64,000 bases of DNA from assembly GCA_021234155.1 (NCBI GenBank), contig JAJEKV010000132.1, positions 1 through 64,000 on the forward strand. The letters are read 5' to 3'. The notes under the pieces were generated by a model. The model worked only from the letters and a program-made list of their open reading frames with translations, searched no databases and was not told the DNA's origin. Below, in pieces: positions 58,190 through 64,000 of the stretch. Position 1 is the stretch's first letter. Each line of letters opens with the position of its first letter. The position numbers and the translations under genes were made by a program. This stretch comes from Isoetes taiwanensis. Taxonomy: Eukaryota > Streptophyta > Lycopodiopsida > Isoetales > Isoetaceae.

Positions 58190-59410
58190 GTTTCTCTCTC
58201 CTCTCTCTCTCCTATCTCTCTCCTCTCTCTCTATTTTCTCTCCTCTCTCTTATTTGTCTCTCCTCTCTCCTTGCTCTCTCTTTCCTCTCTCTTCCATCCT
58301 TATTCTCTCTCTTCCCTCTTCTCCCATGCTCCCTTCTCTCTCTCTCTCTATCTTTCTCTATCTCCTATTTCTCTCCTCTCTCTCTCTCTTCTCTTTTCTC
58401 TCTTCTCTCTCCTCTGTGCTCTGCTCTCTCTCCCCTCCCTCTCCTCTCTTCTGTCTTTCTCCTCTCTCCTCTCTCTCTCTCCTCCCTCTTCTCTCTTCTC
58501 TCTCTCTCCTCTCTCTCTCTCCTCTCTCTCTCCTATCTCTCTCCTCTCTTTCTGTTTCTCCCCTCTCTGTATCTCCTCTCTCCTCTCTCCTCTCTCCTCT
58601 CTCCTCTCTCACTCCTATCTCTCTCCTCTCCTCTCTTCTCTCTCTCCTCTCTCCTCTCTCCTATCTCTCTCCTCTCTCTCTCTTGTCTCTCCTCTCTCCT
58701 TGCTCTCTCTCTCCTCTCCTCTCTCTCTCTCTCTCTCCTCTCTCCTCTCTCCTCTCTCTCCTCCCTCTCTCCTATCTCTCTCCTCTCTCTCCATTTCTCC
58801 CCTCTCTCTATCTCCTATCTCTCTCCTCTCTCTATCTCATATTTCTCTATCTCCTTCTCTCTCTATTTCTCCTCTTCCCTCTCTCTTCTCTCTCTTCTCT
58901 CTCCTCTGTGCTCTGCTCTCTCTCCCCTCCCTCTCCTCTCTTCTCTCTTTCTCCTCTCTCCTCTCTCTCTCTCTCTCCTCCCCTCTCCTCTCTCTCTCTC
59001 CTCCCTCTCCTCTCTTCTCTCTCTCTCCTCTCTCTCTCTCTCTCCTATCTCTCTCCATCTCTCTCTATTTCTCCCCCTCTCTATCTCCTCTCTCCTCTCT
59101 CCTATCTCTCTCCTCTCTCTCTCCTATCTCTCTCCTCTCCTCTCTTCTCTCTCTCCTCTCTCCTCTCTCTCCTCTCTCTCTCATATCTCTCTCCTCTCTC
59201 TCTATTTCTCCCCTCTCTATCTCCTATCTCTCTCCTCTCTCTATCTCCTATTTCCCTATCTCCTATTTCTCTCCTCTCTCTCTATTTCTCTCCTCTCTCT
59301 CTACCTTTCTCTCTCCTCTCCTCTCTCCCTCCTCTCTCTTTTCTCTCTAGCTTTTTTTTAGAACATTCTAGAAGGTTCTAGGATTTAATTAACCAAAGGA
59401 ATTTCCATTG

Positions 59411-59777
59411 CCCCAGCCTTAACTAAGTATGGACTTCCTATTATTTTAAGAAAAGACTGGTTGGTCTAGTGGTAAGGGTGGGGGGTTTGGGGGGCAATGT
59501 CCAGGGTTCAAGTCCGTGGTAAACCAAAAAAATTTTGTCCACCAAACTTGGGAGCTTTTGAGGGGCCAAGGCCCACGGACGGCCGAGATCAAGCCACGTG
59601 GCGTATCCTCCGTCCGTGGGCCTTGGCCCCTCAAAAGCTCCCAAGTTTGATGGACAAAATTTTTTTGGTTTACCAGGGACTTGAACCCTAGACATTGCCC
59701 CCCAAACCCCGCCAAGACCAACTAGGACCAATCTTTTCTTGAAATAATAAGAAGTCCATGCTTAGTTAAGGCTGGGG
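59411..59777. repeat. Near-perfect palindrome: two head-to-head tRNA-like SINE arms
   Basis: Arms 59411-59582 and 59610-59777 (172 and 168 nt) with a 27-nt spacer. The left arm carries a Pol III box A, TGGTCTAGTGG (59462-59472), and box B, GGTTCAAGTCC (59505-59515), at tRNA-like spacing. The right arm carries box B intact and a weaker box A on the minus strand. A transcript across it would form a ~170-bp hairpin. Confidence 0.85.
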
Positions 59778-59799
59778 CTTAATTAATTCAAGGATACTC

Positions 59800-61110
59800 T
59801 AGGATGTTCTAGAATGTTCTAGAACGTCTTGGAATGTTCCAGATGCTCATGAGTAAGCACCTCAGTCTAAAAATAGAAAGTTTCAGTCTAAAAATAGAAG
59901 TTTTTGAAACTTTGCAAATGCTCAAAATAGAATGTTGTGGAATGTTCCAGGTGCTCATGGGTAAGCACCTCAGTCTAAAAATAGAAAGTTTCAGTCTAAA
60001 AATAGAAGGTTTTTTGAAACTTTGCAAATGTTCAAAGTAGAATGTTGTGGAATGTTCCAGATGCTCATGGGCAAGCACCTCAGTCTAGAAATAGAAAGTT
60101 TCAGTCTAAAAATAGAAAGTTTTTTGAAACTTTGCAAATGCTCAAAATAGAATGTTCTGGAATGTTCCAGATGCTCATGGGCAAGCACCTCAGTCTAGAA
60201 ATAGAAAGTTTCAGTCTAAAAATAGAAAGTTTTTTGAAACTTTGCAAATGTTCAACATAGAATGTTATGGAATGTTACAGATGCTCATGGGCAAGCACCT
60301 CAGTCTAGAAATAGAAAGTTTCAGTCTAAAAATAGAAAGTTTTTTTGAAACTTTGCAAATGCTCAAAATAGAATGTTCTGGAATGTTCCAGATGCTCATG
60401 GGGAAAGTTTTTTGAAACTTTGCAAATGTTCAACATAGAATGTTATGGAATGTTACAGATGCTCATGGGCAAGCACCTCAGTCTAGAAATAGAAAGTTTC
60501 AGTCTAAAAATAGAAAGTTTTTGAAACTTTGCAAATGCTCAAAATAGAATGTTCTGGAATGTTCCAGATGCTCATGGGCAAGCACCTCAGTCTAGAAATA
60601 GAAAGTTTCACTCTAAAAATAGAAAGTTTTTTGAAACTTTGCAAATGCTCAACATAGAATGTTATGGAATGTTACAGATGCTCATGGGTAAGCACCTCAA
60701 TCCAAAAATACAAAATTTTTTGAAACTTTGCAAATGCTCAAAATAGAATGTTCTAGAATGTTGCAAATGCTCAAAAGTAAGCACCTCAGTCTAAAAATAG
60801 AAAGTTTCAGTCTAAAAATAGAAAGTTTGCTTAAACTTTGTAAAAACTCAAATAGAATGTCCTAGAATGTTTCAGATGCTCTAGGGTAAGCATCTCAGTC
60901 TAAAAACAGAAAGTACGGTAGTCTAAGAACAGAAAACTTTGCTAAAACTCTGCAAAAACTCAAAATAGAATGTTATAGAGTGTTCCAGATGCTATAGGGC
61001 AACCACCTATGCTCTAGAAGCAATGCTCAAAATAGAATATTCTGGAGGTGCTACTTTGGAATTGGTAGTAAGTGTGATGAGTTACAAATGCTCATGGGTA
61101 AACATCTCAA
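59800..61110 (+). repeat. Satellite of about 12 monomers, ~110 bp, each with a heat-shock-element-like box
   Basis: Monomer: GATGCTCATGGGCAAGCACC, TCAGTCTAGAAATAGAAAG, TTTTTTGAAACTTTGCAAAT, then GAATGTTCTGGAATGTTCC. The last part is four alternating GAA/TTC units at 5-bp steps. Perfect four-unit forms stand at 59807-59824, 60150-60167, 60371-60388 and 60547-60564; others have one or two unit changes (e.g. TTA for TTC). One monomer near 60400 is shortened. Monomers near 60840-61100 are more diverged. Confidence 0.9.
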
Positions 61111-61832
61111 TCCCTCTCCCCCCCTCCTTGATGATCCTATAATCTTCTAGGATGTTCTAAAAAAAAGCTAGAGAGAGAAGAGAGAGGAGGAAGAGAGGAG
61201 AGAGGAGGGAGAAGACGGAGAGAGAGAAATAGAAAAGAGAGAGAAAGGTAGAGAGAGAAAGGAGAAATAGAGAGAGAGGAGAGAAATAAGAGATAGAGAA
61301 ATAGGAGACAGAGAGAGGAGAGAGATAGGAGATAGATAGAGGGGAGAAATAGAGAGAGAGGAGAGAGATAGGAGTGAGAGAGGAGAGAGAGGAGAGAGGA
61401 GAGAGGAGAGAGGAGAGAGGAGAGAGAGAGAAGAGAGGAGAGGCAGGAGAGAGAGAGGAGAGAGAGAGGAGAGAGAGGAGAGAGGAAAGAGGAGATAGAG
61501 AGAGGGGAGAAATAGAGAGAGAGGAGAGAGATAGGAGAGAGCAGAGAGGAGAGAGCATAGAGGAGAGACAGAGAGAGAGGAGAGAGGAGAGAGAGAGAGA
61601 AGAGAGGAGAGGGAGGAGAGAGAGAAGACCACAGAGGAGAGAGAAGAGAGAGGGAAGAGGGAGAAAAGAGAGAGAGAGAGAGAAAGAGAAATAAAGAGGA
61701 GAGAGAAAGATAGAGAGAGAGAGAAGGGAGCATGAGAGAAGAGAGGGGAGGAGGAGAGAGAGGAGAGAAGAGAGGAGAGAGGAGAGAGAAGAGAAAGGGA
61801 AGAGAGAGGGGGGAGAGAGAAAGAGAGGGGAA

Positions 61833-61892
<60 letters not shown>

Positions 61893-62216
61893 AGACATAT
61901 AGAGAGAGCAGAGAGACAGAAAAGAGAAAAGAAGGTGGAGAGAGGAAAGAGAGGAGAGAAGAGAGAGGAGAGAGAGAAGAGAGAAAGGAGAGAGGGAAGA
62001 GAGAGGAGAGAGAATAGAGAGGACGGAGAAGAGAGAGAAGAGAGAGGGGAGAGAGAAGGAAAAAAGAGGAGAGAGAAAGATGAGAGACAGGGGAAAGAGA
62101 GGGGAGAGAGAGGAGAGAGGAGAGAGGAGAGAGGAGAGAGGAGAGAGGAGAGAGAAAGGGGGAGACAGAGAGAGATAGAGAGAGAGAAGATAGAGAGAAG
62201 AGAGGAGAGAGAGATC

Positions 62217-63699
62217 GCTTGTTATTCCTTATCGTTTGATTATACCCATTGATCTCTATAATATTCCCAAGTATATTCCTTCTGGTGCATTCTCCACCGT
62301 CTGCAGAATCCATGATGGGGTCAAATGACCTTTTCCACCTCAGCATATGATTCCTGAACCATTGCGTGCAAGTCAATATGTAAGTCAATATCTAAGCCAG
62401 AATACAGACGTCTCAGAGACAATAATTTGAAAGGAGAGATGACAATACTTCAAAAGAGGAGTTGAAACCCCTATGCCACTGGGCAGCGCCATCAAACCAG
62501 CGAGCAATCATACCTGAATTCTTCCAAGCAACTGCCCAACAACTTGCATAGGCCGCATATTCTTAACGGAATCACCAGAGCCGAAATGCCAGAAGCACCT
62601 GGATGGTCTGCAGAGACGGATCAAGCTGAATAAGGCAATTTCAATCCAATTAGATATAACAATAGGAGACTAGTGCTTTTCCCATCACAGATCCACAACA
62701 CAAGGCACCATTGGACATCCAACAGATCTTAGAAATTACCCAATAGTTAAATGAATAGATACATTAAAAAATCTCGTTTGTAGAACTGGTCCATGCTTTA
62801 TCCTGCATAATCACAAATTTCTCTGTCACTGTTACCTACTTGCCAATAGAAATGAGTTCTCGATGAAGCCTATCTTCAAGAAATTGAAATATGAATGGTT
62901 ATTTCCTATCTGATCAACTCATAATTACTCATTCATTGTGCCCAAACGAAACCAGGAATTGGTATCAACTGTAACTGCCCTTTTGTTGAAAAGCCTAATA
63001 AATATTTCAGTACACAGCGACCACACCCAATTATGATATAGCGAGGTCTGCTGTTTCTACAAATAACTTGTTGTAAATAACAAAATTGCCATAGAAGACA
63101 ACTGTTCAGTGGAGCCGTTAATCAGGAATGCTAATATATGAAAGCTCTGGAGGAGGCAGAACAAACACCTCTCTCAGGAAGAAGCTCAAGGCTACCAAAA
63201 CAAGAAATGTCTGGTAAAATTCAAAAGCTGCTTCATTTCTGCAACAAAAGCCTTGCTAAAACTCAAAAGTCTCAGAAAGATGGCCAGAAACTTCGGTTCC
63301 AAACAGAAGCGATTGCTCAAATCTGGCTAGAAGCGAGTTCTGCGCTCCGCTGTATCGACTGCCTCCGCATGCCCGCCAGGTGTTCTAAACCCTAACTACG
63401 TGTTCTAAACCCTAACATCCTAACATAGAAAATACAGAAGAAAATGAACATGCTCCCAGACTCAAACTCCATATTCCAGCGTAGGATTTATACGTATAGG
63501 TATACGAATACAACTCCAAAACCACACTAAATCATAGGGTACACGATACTCCATCCACATTTTGGGAACCTTATAGCTTGTCAAACCACTATGGCATGTG
63601 GTTTTCTTCTGTCAAATAAATTCATGCCTAAAATACCATATATATCATGGTTTTTAGATGAATTGGTACTGATTATGTATAGTATTTTATTTTTGGGGG
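62217..63699. other. Mostly noncoding; possible exon on the minus strand
   Basis: At 62514-62607 (minus) a 94-nt stretch has both splice consensus sites (CTGCAG|ACC and CAG|GTATGA) and reads FWHFGSGDSVKNMRPMQVVG, QLLGRIQ. A possible first exon near 63370-63310 starts MRRQSIQRSAELASSQ. They could belong to one minus-strand gene. I do not recognise the protein. The plus-strand frame 63138-63395 overlaps this and is probably spurious. Confidence 0.35.
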
Positions 63700-64000
63700 C
63701 CTTGTGATTGTCGTTTTGCACATGTTGACTTCCAATTTTTATTGGATATGGCCTTTGATAGAACCATGGATGGTCTATCATTGAATAGCACTGCATCAAT
63801 GGATGTATGTGAGGCGTGTGCTGTTGGGAAGCAACATCGCCGTCCTTTCAATGAAAAAGGAAAACGTGCAACACAGCTTTTGGAGCTTGTGCATGCTGGT
63901 ATATGTGGCCCACTACCTTGTGCTTTGAGTGGTGCACCGTATTTCATCTTGTTTGTAGATGATTTTTCCCGTAGAGTTTTTGTATAATTTATTTGTATGA
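63700..64000 (+). mobile_element. Ty1/copia integrase N-terminal region (truncated by window end)
   Basis: Open at 63742-63987: CEACAVGKQHRRPFNEKGKR, then LLELVHAGICGPLPCALSGA and FILFVDDFSRRVFV. This is the copia GAG-pre-integrase zinc finger (C-x2-C preceded by a His at about 63720) and the start of the integrase core; family members read VHADxCGP, and the catalytic Asp position is Gly here. The rest of pol lies beyond the window. Confidence 0.88.

Larger units (their letters stand above)
58190..62216. mobile_element. Fold-back-like structure with TC/GA inverted arms
   Basis: Left arm 58190-59385 is almost pure C/T (CTCTCTCC, CTATCTCTC words). Right arm 61133-62216 is almost pure A/G and is its inverse. 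The inner ends match base for base as inverted repeats: TCTCTCTAGCTTTTTTTTAG, then AACATTCTAGAAGG (59343-59375) against the complement of 61140-61175. The centre holds the palindrome and satellite listed separately. The shape resembles Foldback elements, whose long inverted ends are built of simple repeats; no transposase or target duplication is visible, so mobility is inferred. Confidence 0.6.

Noticed and set aside
58178-59381. Two open frames of 375-390 codons rich in Ser/Leu
   Set aside because: They are translations of the CT-rich simple repeat; any frame without TAG/TAA/TGA in such sequence stays open. No protein motif.
59462-59515. A functional tRNA gene
   Set aside because: Boxes A and B are present but the intervening G-run and lack of acceptor/anticodon stems do not fold as a tRNA; treated as SINE-like.
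61137-62388. Open frames up to 406 codons on the minus strand
   Set aside because: Same artefact from the GA-rich inverted arm.

Overview
The window reads as nuclear DNA of a land plant with a large, transposon-dense genome. The evidence is interrupted genes with GT/AG introns, PPR fragments, a DUF2921 fragment, an ATL-type RING fragment, a plant Maf-like gene and a plant SMU1 gene, surrounded by LTR, LINE, SINE-like and TIR elements. The PPR style and the LINE type would fit a fern or other non-flowering plant, but I cannot fix the species. No bacterial genes, CRISPR arrays or rRNA are visible.

Layout. 1-8181: minus-strand Ty3/gypsy chromovirus-like element (copy A), cut by the window start, with its 5' LTR at 6543-8181. 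8380-8753: one exon of an unrecognised minus-strand gene. 8790-12230: noncoding, with a ~480-bp tandem duplication. 12235-13992: decayed Maf-like pyrophosphatase gene. 14590-15370: L1-type LINE fragment. 16840-37433: a minus-strand SMU1 (spliceosomal LisH/WD40 protein) locus broken by three insertions. These are a 5.1-kb TIR element with an 8-bp target duplication (17206-22298), a 153-bp CACTA-type MITE with a 3-bp duplication (22482-22634), and a 13-kb chromovirus (copy B, 24048-37093) in the first intron. 38150-38890: a block duplicated at 46913-47710. 39620-40030: a tandem array of palindromic hairpins. 41632-45571: a PIF/Harbinger-like TIR element carrying PPR and DUF2921 pieces. 45600-45870: ATL-type RING fragment. 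48009-50590: minus-strand LINE with a (TTCTA)n tail. 51430-58170: AT-rich DNA with local duplications. 58190-62216: a fold-back structure with kilobase TC/GA-rich inverted arms, an inner 172-bp palindrome with tRNA-like Pol III boxes, and about 12 tandem ~110-bp monomers, several with a perfect four-unit heat-shock element. 63700-64000: start of a Ty1/copia integrase region.

How the parts relate. Most coding matter is transposon-derived or transposon-broken. The two chromoviruses share an unusual layout: LTR, tRNA primer site, two hairpin modules, TATA box, extra basic reading frame (called ORF0 here), two more hairpin modules, second TATA box, gag-pol-chromodomain. The TATA-to-ATG distance is about 103-119 nt for both promoters in both copies, which argues for two real internal transcription units. 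The SMU1 locus can be read through the insertions at the base level: removing each insert with one target copy restores the conserved WD40 reading frame.

Caution. In the chromoviruses, CAG/CTG triplets at near-invariant motifs are repeatedly altered (CAG to CG, CGG or CGAG), while those in the SMU1 exons look intact. Many frameshifts in these elements may therefore be consensus errors at CHG-methylated sites rather than true decay.
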